From NCBI GenBank assembly GCA_905215465.1, contig CAJMPT010000043.1, positions 1-15,620 on the forward strand: 15,620 nucleotides of DNA, written 5' to 3'. Below are positions 7,344 to 13,706 of the stretch, piece after piece. The first letter of the stretch is position 1; each line of letters begins with the position of its first letter. Position numbers and translations under genes: made by a program. This DNA comes from an uncultured bacterium (GTDB taxonomy: Bacteria > Actinomycetota > Coriobacteriia > Coriobacteriales > Atopobiaceae). The notes below the pieces were generated by a model, which was not told where the DNA came from, made no database searches, and saw only the letters and a list, made by a program, of their open reading frames with translations.

Positions 7344-7470
7344 GGCAAATCCGCTTTAGTTGGCTAAAGCCAAATGACTGCCGTTTGAGTGGCTCGTGCA
7401 GCGAGCTAGTCGCCTTGTGCCGAAAGCTACGTGTCCGTTAGCCGCAAGAAATCCGAAAGGCCAATTTGCC
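7344..7470 (+). ncRNA. Candidate multi-helix leader RNA ahead of the pilus operon
   Basis: GGCAAAT (7344-7350) can pair perfectly with ATTTGCC (7464-7470) and would close a junction holding further helices: GCTTTAG/CTAAAGC (7353-7359 with 7364-7370, 4-nt loop); GACT/AGTC (7376-7379 with 7408-7411) around GCTCG/CGAGC (7392-7396 with 7402-7406); and a CC-GAAA-GG mini-hairpin near 7453-7460. TTGGC/GCCAA (7360-7364 with 7369-7373) competes with the first helix. The layout is riboswitch-like, but no known class consensus was recognised, and each helix alone is short. Confidence 0.3.
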
Positions 7471-7482
7471 GGGGAGCGTCTG

Positions 7483-7527
7483 GGCGCCATGGCGGAAGGC
7501 GAGAATGCCCTCACCTTGAATGGCGCC
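7483..7527 (+). repeat. 8-bp inverted repeat close to the cpaB ribosome site
   Basis: GGCGCCAT (7483-7490) and ATGGCGCC (7520-7527) are perfect reverse complements 29 nt apart, ending 19 nt before the GGGGAGGG ribosome site at 7547-7554. No T tract follows. It could be a leader hairpin or an operator. GGCGCC is itself a palindrome, which makes chance more likely. Confidence 0.25.
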
Positions 7528-7561
7528 TGGAGGCGTCCGGATCTTAGGGGAGGGCTTGAGG

Positions 7562-8281
7562 ATGACGCGGAGAGTGAGGCTGACTGTTGCCACGGCGTTT
7601 GCGCTGCTGACGGTTGCACTGTGCCTAGCCTATGGCCAGCAGGTTCGCGAGGGGGCAGAGCGCGAGCGCGTGGAGGCCCTTGAGCGCTACGGCGGCGAGG
7701 TTACCAAGGTGGTCGTCGCGAGCCAGGCGCTTGAGACCGGGGACGTGGTCTCCCGCCAGAACGTCGTGGAGCGCGACTGGGTGAGCGACCTGGTTCCCAA
7801 GGGCAGCTACGTCTCGCTGGAAGAGGTCGCAGGGCGGCAGGTCACCGTGCCGGCCTCCGAGGGATCGCCCCTGACGCAGCTCAACTTCAGGGAGGCATCG
7901 ACCTCGGCGGATGTCCCTGACGGATACGTTGCGGCGTCGGTCCCGTTTGGCGAGAAGCTCGGCCTTCCCTCTGACATTGGGGTGGGAACCAAGGTGGTTG
8001 CCTTCAGGGTCGCGGAGTCCGGGGCGAGGATCCTGAGCAATGACGTCCAGGTGATCTCCTCCCTTGGGGAGGGCGGCGCCTTGGGCACGCGGGCCAGCGT
8101 CACGCTTGCGGTGAGGCCGCAGGACGTGGCTGAGCTTCTGGTTGCCGGCGGGGAGGGGTCTTTGCGGCTCATCGTGCCTGCGGAGGGCGTCTCCGTCAGC
8201 GAGCGGTCGCAGGCCCCGGACCAGGTTGCGGCCGAGGTTTCCGCAGGTGAGGTCGAGAAGGGCGGTGCGAGCGATGAGTGA
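7562..8281 (+). CDS. cpaB: Flp pilus assembly protein CpaB/RcpC (SAF domain)
   Basis: First gene of the Tad locus. CpaB/RcpC proteins are anchored outside the cytoplasmic membrane and are needed for Flp pilus assembly; in diderms RcpC works with the secretin, and in monoderms its role is less clear. The 239-residue product starts with a basic tip and one membrane anchor (about 8-24), then a SAF domain (about 48-111, including TKVVVASQALETGDVV and ending in GSPLTQLNF), then the CpaB/RcpC C-terminal domain (about 120-208). The tail (210-239) is polar and probably disordered. The ATG at 7562 is chosen because GGGGAGGG (7547-7554) lies 7 nt upstream; the frame is open further left, to 7520, without a better site. 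The stop overlaps the next gene by 8 nt. Confidence 0.9.
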   Translation: MTRRVRLTVATAFALLTVALCLAYGQQVREGAERERVEALERYGGEVTKVVVASQALETGDVVSRQNVVERDWVSDLVPKGSYVSLEEVAGRQVTVPASEGSPLTQLNFREASTSADVPDGYVAASVPFGEKLGLPSDIGVGTKVVAFRVAESGARILSNDVQVISSLGEGGALGTRASVTLAVRPQDVAELLVAGGEGSLRLIVPAEGVSVSERSQAPDQVAAEVSAGEVEKGGASDE

Positions 8282-9494
8282 GGTCTGCGAGTGGGTGGGC
8301 TATTGCGTTGACGAGGGAATAGGCGACCTGCAACGGGCTGCGGGAAGCATGGGGGCCCTTGACGAGCTCTGCATGGCCCACGATGCAGATGAGCTCAGAC
8401 GCATGGTGCGGGGGAGCGAGGCTGGAACGCTTGGGGTCATTGTTGGCATGACCTCGGGTGGGGTCTCCGACGTCAACCTTGCGGCCGCCATAGCAAGGGA
8501 CGGACGTGCGAGGTTTGTTGCCCTGGTGAGGAGGGGAGCCTCGGGGTCCCTGAGGTCGCGCGCGAGAAATGCCGGCATCGATCTGGTGATTGACCCCTTG
8601 GGAGAGGAGGGCCAGGAGGTGGGGCCGTCTTCCTGCGGCACGGCTCCGGACCCACGCACGCTGCTGGGTCCGCTTGAGGAAAGGGCACCCGTGATAGCAC
8701 TCTGCTCGGGGCGGGGCGGTGCTGGAAAGACGACCATCGTCGCGGGCATGGCTTGCGCCGCGGCCCGATGGGGAATGCGAGTGGCGGCGGTTGACCTCGA
8801 CCTCTCCTGCGGGAACCTGCACTCCTTCTTTGGCGTGCGGCCTGCCGTGGACCCCACGAGTCTGGTGGGGGAGTGGGGCAACGAGGGCCGCGCGCTCTTC
8901 TCGGCGGCTCCGGGCGTTAACGTGACGGCGCCTTGCGGAAGGCCCGAGATGGCAGAGCTGTTCATGCCCCAGGCTGCCTCGCTGGTGGTAAGGGCTGCCA
9001 AGGGGGCGGACCTCGTCCTCGTGGATACCTCGACGACGTTCACGGACGCGGTTACCCAGGCGGCGCAGATGTGCGACAGGCTCGTGCTGGTGAGCAACGG
9101 CGCTCCGGGCTCCATGGCTGCGCTTGCCCGGATGGGAGGTCTTGCGGTCAGGCTCGGAGTTGCGCGGACGAGGATCTCAAGGCTGGAGAACCGCGCCAAT
9201 CCGCACGCCAAGACGGACTTCTCGCTGCTACGCGCCGAGGTGGGGCTTGAGGCCGCGAGGGTGTTCCGAGTGTTTGACGGCGGGAGCGAGGTCTCCGAGC
9301 TGGTCGCGGCCGGTCAGGTTGCGTCGCTCATGGAGCTGGCGGGGCCTTTCCCGCGCTCCGTTGCCGCCGTGACGGCGCAGCTCCTGCTGGAGCTCGGCCG
9401 CCTGCCCGACGACGAGGAGGCGAGGAGGCTCTCGGAGGCGCAGACCACCAAAAGGTGGCCGTTCTCCCTTGGGTTGCGGAGGGAGGCGAGGTAG
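8274..9494 (+). CDS. CpaE/TadZ-like ParA-family ATPase
   Basis: Expected to place or nucleate the pilus machine at the inner face of the membrane, as CpaE/TadZ proteins do. Of 406 residues, the first about 135 have no clear motif and match the position of the degenerate receiver domain of CpaE. The ATPase domain follows, with a P-loop GRGGAGKTT (146-154), the A' motif VDLDLSCGN (173-181, Asp174 and Asp176) and LVLVDTST (248-255, Asp251). The signature lysine of the ParA/MinD deviant Walker A is replaced by Arg147, while Lys152 is kept. The C-terminal part (about 290-406) contains the dimer-like helices of the family. The ATG at 8274 overlaps the cpaB stop (ATGAGTGA) and the next gene starts directly after its stop. 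The open frame extends left to 8142, but there it would overlap cpaB by 140 nt. Confidence 0.85.
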   Translation: MSEVCEWVGYCVDEGIGDLQRAAGSMGALDELCMAHDADELRRMVRGSEAGTLGVIVGMTSGGVSDVNLAAAIARDGRARFVALVRRGASGSLRSRARNAGIDLVIDPLGEEGQEVGPSSCGTAPDPRTLLGPLEERAPVIALCSGRGGAGKTTIVAGMACAAARWGMRVAAVDLDLSCGNLHSFFGVRPAVDPTSLVGEWGNEGRALFSAAPGVNVTAPCGRPEMAELFMPQAASLVVRAAKGADLVLVDTSTTFTDAVTQAAQMCDRLVLVSNGAPGSMAALARMGGLAVRLGVARTRISRLENRANPHAKTDFSLLRAEVGLEAARVFRVFDGGSEVSELVAAGQVASLMELAGPFPRSVAAVTAQLLLELGRLPDDEEARRLSEAQTTKRWPFSLGLRREAR

Positions 9495-10817
9495 GTGTCT
9501 GTTCTTGAGCGTGTGCGGGAGGTCGAGCGCACACAGGCCGCCGAGAAGGTGGGGCAGTCTTCCCTGAGAGGGGCACGCGAGCGCCTGAAGGCGGATCTCG
9601 TCAGCCGCCTGGGCCTGGACGCGATGGCGGGGATGCTCTCCGACGAGGGGCGCGCGCGGGCAAGGGCGGAGCTTTCCGTTGCCCTTGAGTCCGCGCTCAA
9701 CACGGGCGGCTACGAGGACGTGGCGCTATGCGACCGGGCGGCCTTGATCGACCAGGTGCTCGACGAGGTGTGCGGACTTGGTCCCATCCAGCCGCTGCTG
9801 GATGACGACTCGATCACTGAGGTCATGATCAACGGCTGCGATGCGCTCTTCTACGAGCGGGGAGGGGAGATTTGCCAGGCGGAGTCCAGGTTTGACTCGC
9901 CGGAGCAAATCATGATTGCCATCGACCGGATCTTGGCTCCACTCGGCCGGAGGCTGGACCGGGCAAACCCCCTGGTGAGTGCCCGTCTGCCCAACGGTGA
10001 CCGAGTGAACGCCGTGGCGGACCCGATTGCCATTGACGGCCCTTCCGTCACCATCCGCAAGTTCTCGGACCGTGCCTGGACGTTGGGGCGGCTCGTGGGG
10101 CTTGGGGCGCTTCCGCCCTGGTATGCCAAGCTGCTCTCCTGGGCGGTCAGGACCAAGTGCGGGATTGCCGTCGCAGGAGGAACGGGCTCCGGCAAGACGA
10201 CGCTGCTGAACGCCCTCTCCTGCGAGATTGGCGACCGCGAGCGAATCGTGACGATCGAGGACTCGGCCGAGCTGAGGTTTGACACCCATCCCAACGTGGT
10301 GCGCCTTGAGGCGAGAGGGGCCTCCATCGAGGGCACGGGCGAGGTGAGCATCAGGGACCTCGTGAAGAACGCCCTGCGCATGAGGCCGGACCGCATCGTG
10401 GTGGGAGAGGTGCGTGGTGAGGAGTGCATCGACATGCTTCAGGCCATGAACACGGGTCACGAGGGGAGCCTGACCACCCTGCATGCCGGTAGCGCGGAGG
10501 AGGCGGTTCTGAGGCTGGTGCTCATGGCGCGCTTTGGCATGGACCTCCCGACCAAGCTCATAGAGGAGCAGATAGCCACCGCGGTGGACCTCATCGTCAT
10601 GGCGAGGCGCCTGCCGAGCGGAAGGAGGGTCATAGCGTCCGCAAGCCTGGTGGGAAGGGGGCGTGGCTCTGAGGTGGTCGAGCTTGGGGAGGTGGTTGGC
10701 TTCGACCAGGCGCTGTGTGAGTGGACGTTGATCGCCGAGCCTACGTTTGTCGAGCGCGGCGTGAGGGACGGCTTCATTGCGAGGGAGGAGGTGGAGGAAT
10801 GGAGGCGCTTGCTCTGA
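9495..10817 (+). CDS. cpaF: CpaF/TadA pilus assembly ATPase
   Basis: Hexameric secretion ATPase of the VirB11/GspE superfamily that powers Flp pilus assembly at the cytoplasmic face, probably on the TadB/TadC platform. The 440-residue protein has an N-terminal domain (about 40-200, with LDDDSITEVMING at 102-114), Walker A GGTGSGKTT (228-236), the Asp box TIEDSAELR (253-261), Walker B RIVVGEVRGEE (300-310, Glu305) and the His box GHEGSLTTLHA (321-331). The catalytic set is complete. The GTG start abuts the preceding stop codon with no gap, and GGAGGGAGG (9478-9486) lies 8 nt before it. The 3' end overlaps tadB by 19 nt, which suggests coupled translation. Confidence 0.95.
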   Translation: MSVLERVREVERTQAAEKVGQSSLRGARERLKADLVSRLGLDAMAGMLSDEGRARARAELSVALESALNTGGYEDVALCDRAALIDQVLDEVCGLGPIQPLLDDDSITEVMINGCDALFYERGGEICQAESRFDSPEQIMIAIDRILAPLGRRLDRANPLVSARLPNGDRVNAVADPIAIDGPSVTIRKFSDRAWTLGRLVGLGALPPWYAKLLSWAVRTKCGIAVAGGTGSGKTTLLNALSCEIGDRERIVTIEDSAELRFDTHPNVVRLEARGASIEGTGEVSIRDLVKNALRMRPDRIVVGEVRGEECIDMLQAMNTGHEGSLTTLHAGSAEEAVLRLVLMARFGMDLPTKLIEEQIATAVDLIVMARRLPSGRRVIASASLVGRGRGSEVVELGEVVGFDQALCEWTLIAEPTFVERGVRDGFIAREEVEEWRRLL

Positions 10818-11737
10818 TGGGGGCCGCCGCGTCTGCCGGAATCGCGACTACGCTGCTCTTGGGCGAGGGCCTGCGTCTGGGAGGCTCTGCCGCGCCTGTC
10901 GGCCGAGCGCTCGCGGCCAGGGGGCAGGCGATGCTCTCGCGTCTCGGCCGATCTGCGGCCGTCCAGGCGACGGCCATGCTACCGGGGTGGGAGTGGGCGG
11001 CCAGAAGGCTCGAGTCTGCGGCGGCGCGTGCGGGCGTCGGTCTCGGTGAGGGACGGGCGCAGGCGCTTCTGCTTTTGGGTGTGCTTGCCTGTGGGGTAGC
11101 CTCGGCGTTGCTGTTCTGGTCGGTGGTGGCCGGCGTGGCGGCAATGGCGAGCGTCGCGCTTCTTCTCGCCGTGGGTGAGGGGCGGGCGCGGACGGCCCGG
11201 TCAAGGGAGCTGACGCAGGAGATGCCCGCCATCTTCAGGACCCTCTCGGTTGCCTTGGGGTCAGGACAGACGCTGGCCCAGGCGGTCGAGTACGTGGGAA
11301 CCCACGAGCGCGGCCCCGCTGCGGAGGCGTTCGGAAGGCTCTCGCTGAGACTGAGGTGCGGCCTGGGTACCGAGGAGGCCTTGGCCCTTTTGGCGGGCGA
11401 GCTGGAGGCGCCAGGCGTCGAGCTGCTGGCCACCGCCCTCGTGGTCTCCCACAGGACGGGCAGCCCCCTCATGGACCTGCTTACGAGGTCGGCCCGCCTG
11501 GTCGAGAGGCAGGGGGAGTTCCAGAGGCTCCTTGCGGTGAAGACCGCGCAGGTGAGGCTTTCCGTGCGCATCGTCTGCGCCCTGCCCGCGGTCCTCGTGC
11601 TGCTCCTGGCGCTCATCTCGCCAGACTTCCAGCGAGGCCTCCTGACGCCTGCCGGGCTGCTGAGCGTCCTTGTCGCCATGGTGATGGACGCGGTTGCGCT
11701 CCTGATCATCAGGAGGCTCATGAGAGGGGTGGTGTGA
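10799..11737 (+). CDS. tadB: TadB, Flp pilus platform membrane protein (T2SF domain)
   Basis: One of two polytopic proteins of the type II/IV secretion F family that form the inner-membrane platform on which CpaF acts. Of 312 residues, a short N-terminal hydrophobic segment (4-22) is followed by a loop rich in Ala, Arg and Gly, a hydrophobic pair (about 88-124), the T2SF domain (about 143-272, starting EMPAIFRTLSVALGSGQTL) and two C-terminal segments (about 256-274 and 284-305). The ATG at 10799 is preferred over the longer open frame from 10721, because the GGAGGTGGAGG tract just before it is a strong ribosome site and the longer form would overlap cpaF by 97 nt. The stop shares one base with the tadC start (TGATG). 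Confidence 0.9.
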   Translation: MEALALMGAAASAGIATTLLLGEGLRLGGSAAPVGRALAARGQAMLSRLGRSAAVQATAMLPGWEWAARRLESAAARAGVGLGEGRAQALLLLGVLACGVASALLFWSVVAGVAAMASVALLLAVGEGRARTARSRELTQEMPAIFRTLSVALGSGQTLAQAVEYVGTHERGPAAEAFGRLSLRLRCGLGTEEALALLAGELEAPGVELLATALVVSHRTGSPLMDLLTRSARLVERQGEFQRLLAVKTAQVRLSVRIVCALPAVLVLLLALISPDFQRGLLTPAGLLSVLVAMVMDAVALLIIRRLMRGVV

Positions 11738-12339
11738 TGTCCGTCCCGCTGGTTGTTTGTGCTGCGGCCTGCGCGTTTGCCGCGTTCCTTCTTGCGTCTG
11801 ATGCCTTGGGTGCGTGGCGCGCCCGAATGATGGCGCGGGGCAGGTTGGAGAGAAGGCCTCGGAAGGCGTCCCTCTCCAAGGCGGAGAGGGGGCGAAGGTG
11901 TCTGGGCGAGCTGCCGGTGATGCTCGATGTCCTCACGCTCGGCCTTGCCGCGGGCCTCTCGTTTGACGCGTCGCTTGAGCTGTACTGCGAGCGGTATTCG
12001 GGAGAGCTGTCCGGCGCCCTCTCCGAGTCGATGCTCGCCTGGCGCATGGGGATCAGGAGCAGGGAGGCCGAGCTGGGCCGGCTTGGCGACGAGCTGGGGA
12101 TCCCCGCCTTCAGGCGCTTTGCCTCGATGGTCTCTGAGTCGCTTGCGTTTGGCACGCCCCTGGCGGAGGCCCTCGAGCGTCAGGGCGAGGCCATCAGGGA
12201 CGAGCAGCGCTCGCAGGTCGAGGAGGAGATAGAGCGGGTGCCCGTCAAGATGCTCGTTCCGCTGGGGACGCTCATCGTCCCCGCGATGCTCGTTGCGATC
12301 CTGGGCCCGCTTCTGGGCCAGGCGTTGGTTGTCGGATGA
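11737..12339 (+). CDS. tadC: TadC-like pilus platform protein (T2SF domain), short form
   Basis: Second platform protein, presumed partner of TadB. It has 200 residues, clearly shorter than the usual 280-320. An N-terminal hydrophobic segment (4-20) is followed by a basic loop (27-55), the T2SF helical domain (about 58-165, with LPVMLDVLTLGLAAGLSFD at 59-77) and a single C-terminal membrane segment (about 172-197). The central hydrophobic pair usual for TadC is absent, so the topology differs from the textbook form. No frameshift is visible and the reading frame is clean, so the shortness looks genuine. GAGGGG (11723-11728) lies 8 nt before the ATG, which overlaps the tadB stop by one base. 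Confidence 0.85.
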   Translation: MSVPLVVCAAACAFAAFLLASDALGAWRARMMARGRLERRPRKASLSKAERGRRCLGELPVMLDVLTLGLAAGLSFDASLELYCERYSGELSGALSESMLAWRMGIRSREAELGRLGDELGIPAFRRFASMVSESLAFGTPLAEALERQGEAIRDEQRSQVEEEIERVPVKMLVPLGTLIVPAMLVAILGPLLGQALVVG

Positions 12340-12357
12340 CGTTGTTTGGAGGATGGA

Positions 12358-12564
12358 ATGTCTGGAAGCTGCCGTTCTGAGAATGCCGTTGCCGTGTCTG
12401 GGGGCGTGTGGGGCCTGATGCGAGACCGCCGCGGACAGGGTACGACCGAGTACGCAATCCTGGTCGGCGTGCTGGTGGTGATAGCCATCGTGGCCATAGT
12501 CGCGTTCAAGGACAAGGTGAGCGAGCTTTGGGATGCCATCGCAAGTGGCATCAACTCGCTGTGA
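12358..12564 (+). CDS. flp: Flp-family major pilin
   Basis: A small type IVb pilin, the likely fibre subunit. The 68-residue precursor has a 26-28 residue leader ending in DRRG, then QGTTEYAILVG, a hydrophobic helix (about 34-49) and a short polar tail. The Gly/Gln junction with Glu at +5 and Tyr at +6 is the class III prepilin peptidase signature of Flp pilins. The ATG at 12358 has GGAGG (12348-12352) at 5 nt; an in-frame TTG at 12346 is less likely because it overlaps that site. The stop overlaps the following gene as GTGA. The peptidase needed to process it (CpaA/TadV) is not in the window. Confidence 0.93.
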   Translation: MSGSCRSENAVAVSGGVWGLMRDRRGQGTTEYAILVGVLVVIAIVAIVAFKDKVSELWDAIASGINSL

Positions 12565-13037
12565 GGCGAGAGGGGCTGCGGCATAGGGCCATGGTTGGAG
12601 TTGCCGCGCTTGTTCTGCTGGCGCTGGGCGTGGGGTTTGTGGGCTGGATGGACGCTCGCGAGCCAGCTGATGGTGCGGCGCCGGATGAGGCGTCCACCTT
12701 GGACGTGGGGTCCCTTCTGGTGGAGGCCCCGGTGGGCGCCGAGGTACGTGACCTCGTAGATGCCATGGGCGCAGGGAGCGCTCAGGAGCCGGCGCACGTG
12801 AGCGAGCTGCCCGTTGCGGAGGAGGCCGAGAGGCTTCTGGGTGACTACGCCGACAGGAAGGACTGCATCGTTGCCCAGTCTGGTTGGCTTGACCTGCTGG
12901 GAAGGACGTGGGGATGCGTGATTCAAGGGGAGGGGTGGGTTGACCTATGCGTCGTCAGCGAGCGAGAGGCCGGGGGAAGCGAGGTTGGCGTCATGCGCAT
13001 GGACGCCTCCGGGCTGAGCGGAGAAGGGGAAGGCTGA
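12561..13037 (+). CDS. Unknown membrane-anchored exported protein of the pilus locus
   Basis: I do not recognise a family. With the GTG start the product has 158 residues: a basic tip (MRREGLRHR), one hydrophobic segment (about 12-28, VGVAALVLLALGVGFVG), an acidic and Ala-rich linker (30-90) and a compact C-terminal part (about 95-135) with three cysteines (102, 119, 130) and three tryptophans. This suggests a protein anchored in the membrane with its body outside. The GTG overlaps the flp stop as GTGA, which favours coupled translation; an ATG at 12591 also fits but has no well-spaced ribosome site, and its hydrophobic segment would start at once. It sits between the major pilin and a second pilin-like gene, so a role in pilus assembly or adhesion is likely but unproven. 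Confidence 0.7.
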   Translation: MRREGLRHRAMVGVAALVLLALGVGFVGWMDAREPADGAAPDEASTLDVGSLLVEAPVGAEVRDLVDAMGAGSAQEPAHVSELPVAEEAERLLGDYADRKDCIVAQSGWLDLLGRTWGCVIQGEGWVDLCVVSEREAGGSEVGVMRMDASGLSGEGEG

Positions 13038-13231
13038 GGCGCACCCGGAGCGGGCAGTCGACCGTCGAGTACCTGCTGGTCCTGGCGGCGTTTGTCTCGA
13101 TGGTCGGGGCGTTGGGCCTGCTCTGGCGCGCGGCATCGGGTGGGACGTTGCTTTCCCTGGCGACGTCTGCGGCCTCGCATTCTGCTCCGGACGGCTGGCT
13201 TGGGGCGCTCAAAGACGCGGCGGGGTTCTGA
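12947..13231 (+). CDS. Second pilin-like protein (minor pilin or TadF-like pseudopilin)
   Basis: Residues 33-94 read as a type IVb prepilin: TRSG, then QSTVEYLLVLAAFV, with Glu at +5 and Tyr at +6, a hydrophobic helix (about 41-60) and a 34-residue Ser/Ala/Gly tail. The first 35 residues from the ATG at 12947 are almost half Arg and overlap the previous gene by 91 nt, which is suspicious. No ATG, GTG or TTG occurs in frame between 12947 and the mature part. A CTG at 13034 would give the leader MRRTRSG, overlaps the previous stop as CTGA, and has a purine-rich ribosome site (GGAGAAGGGG, 13020-13029) in place. The ATG is used here because CTG starts are rare. The TadE-like gene begins one base after its stop codon. 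Confidence 0.7.
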   Translation: MRRQRARGRGKRGWRHAHGRLRAERRRGRLRRTRSGQSTVEYLLVLAAFVSMVGALGLLWRAASGGTLLSLATSAASHSAPDGWLGALKDAAGF

Positions 13232-13232
13232 G

Positions 13233-13706
13233 ATGGCAAGGCGGGGCCTTGGAGATCGGGGGCAGTCGAGCGTCGAGGCGGCGCTCCTTTTGCCCACGGT
13301 CCTTCTCCTGCTCGCACTGCTCGTGCAGCCTGCCTGCCTGCTCTACACGCGATGCGTCATGGAGGGGGCGGCCGCTGAGACGGCGCGCCTGGTGGCCACG
13401 GCGAGGGAAGGGCTCGATGTGCGGCCCTTCGTGCTCAGGAGGCTCGCGGCGGTGCCTGAGGTCTCGGTCTTCCACTTGGGCGGCCAGGACGACTGGGAGG
13501 TCGAGACCGAGGGGTCGGATGCGCGGGGCCACGTGACGGTGCGCCTTGCTGGCCACGCCCGGCCCCTGCCCCTGTTTGAGGGCATCTGCGAGCTGCTGGG
13601 AGAGTCTGATGAGAAGGGCCTCGTCTTGAGGGTGTGCGTGACGGCCTCCTCAAGGCCTGGATGGTTGGAGGGTGGCTATGGGGATTGGACCTGCTTGTGG
13701 GAGTGA
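13233..13706 (+). CDS. tadE: TadE-like pseudopilin
   Basis: TadE-family pseudopilins are cleaved like pilins and needed for Flp pilus biogenesis. The 157-residue product has a short leader (MARRGLGDRG), then QSSVEAALLLP with Glu at +5, a hydrophobic helix (about 17-36) and an outer domain of about 120 residues. The VExALLLP pattern is typical of TadE. Cysteines at 35, 41, 119, 135 and 154 could pair outside the cell. The ATG is preceded by GCGGGG about 7 nt upstream and lies just after the previous stop. The longer open frame from 13092 is rejected, since it overlaps the pilin-like gene and hides the leader. The 3' end overlaps the next gene by 29 nt. Confidence 0.85.
   Translation: MARRGLGDRGQSSVEAALLLPTVLLLLALLVQPACLLYTRCVMEGAAAETARLVATAREGLDVRPFVLRRLAAVPEVSVFHLGGQDDWEVETEGSDARGHVTVRLAGHARPLPLFEGICELLGESDEKGLVLRVCVTASSRPGWLEGGYGDWTCLWE

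Larger units (their letters stand above)
7312..7561 (+). other. Gene-free leader region of the pilus locus
   Basis: Together with the terminator this makes 313 nt between rsgA and cpaB without a supported gene. It must hold the promoter of the pilus operon, yet I see no convincing -35/-10 pair. It holds several inverted repeats, described as separate entries. A short frame starting at the ATG at 7489 has a poorly spaced ribosome site and no recognisable product, so it is not called. Confidence 0.6.

Noticed and set aside
7344..7470. A c-di-GMP riboswitch upstream of the pilus genes
   Set aside because: The GGCAAAT and GAAA pieces recall the GEMM motif, but the conserved ACGCAAAGC core and the second hairpin pattern are not present, so no known class is claimed.
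7489..7683. A short frame starting at an ATG in the pilus leader and running into cpaB
   Set aside because: The purine stretch before it is about 12 nt away, the product has no recognisable features, and most of it overlaps cpaB in another frame.
8142..8273. A longer N-terminus for the CpaE-like protein
   Set aside because: It would overlap cpaB by 140 nt, and the added residues are the Arg/Pro/Ser-rich shadow of cpaB codons. The ATG at 8274 gives the usual short overlap.
11356..11736. A longer N-terminus for TadC
   Set aside because: The extra 127 residues lie wholly inside tadB in another frame and lack membrane segments. The ATG at 11737 has a good ribosome site and a one-base overlap with tadB.
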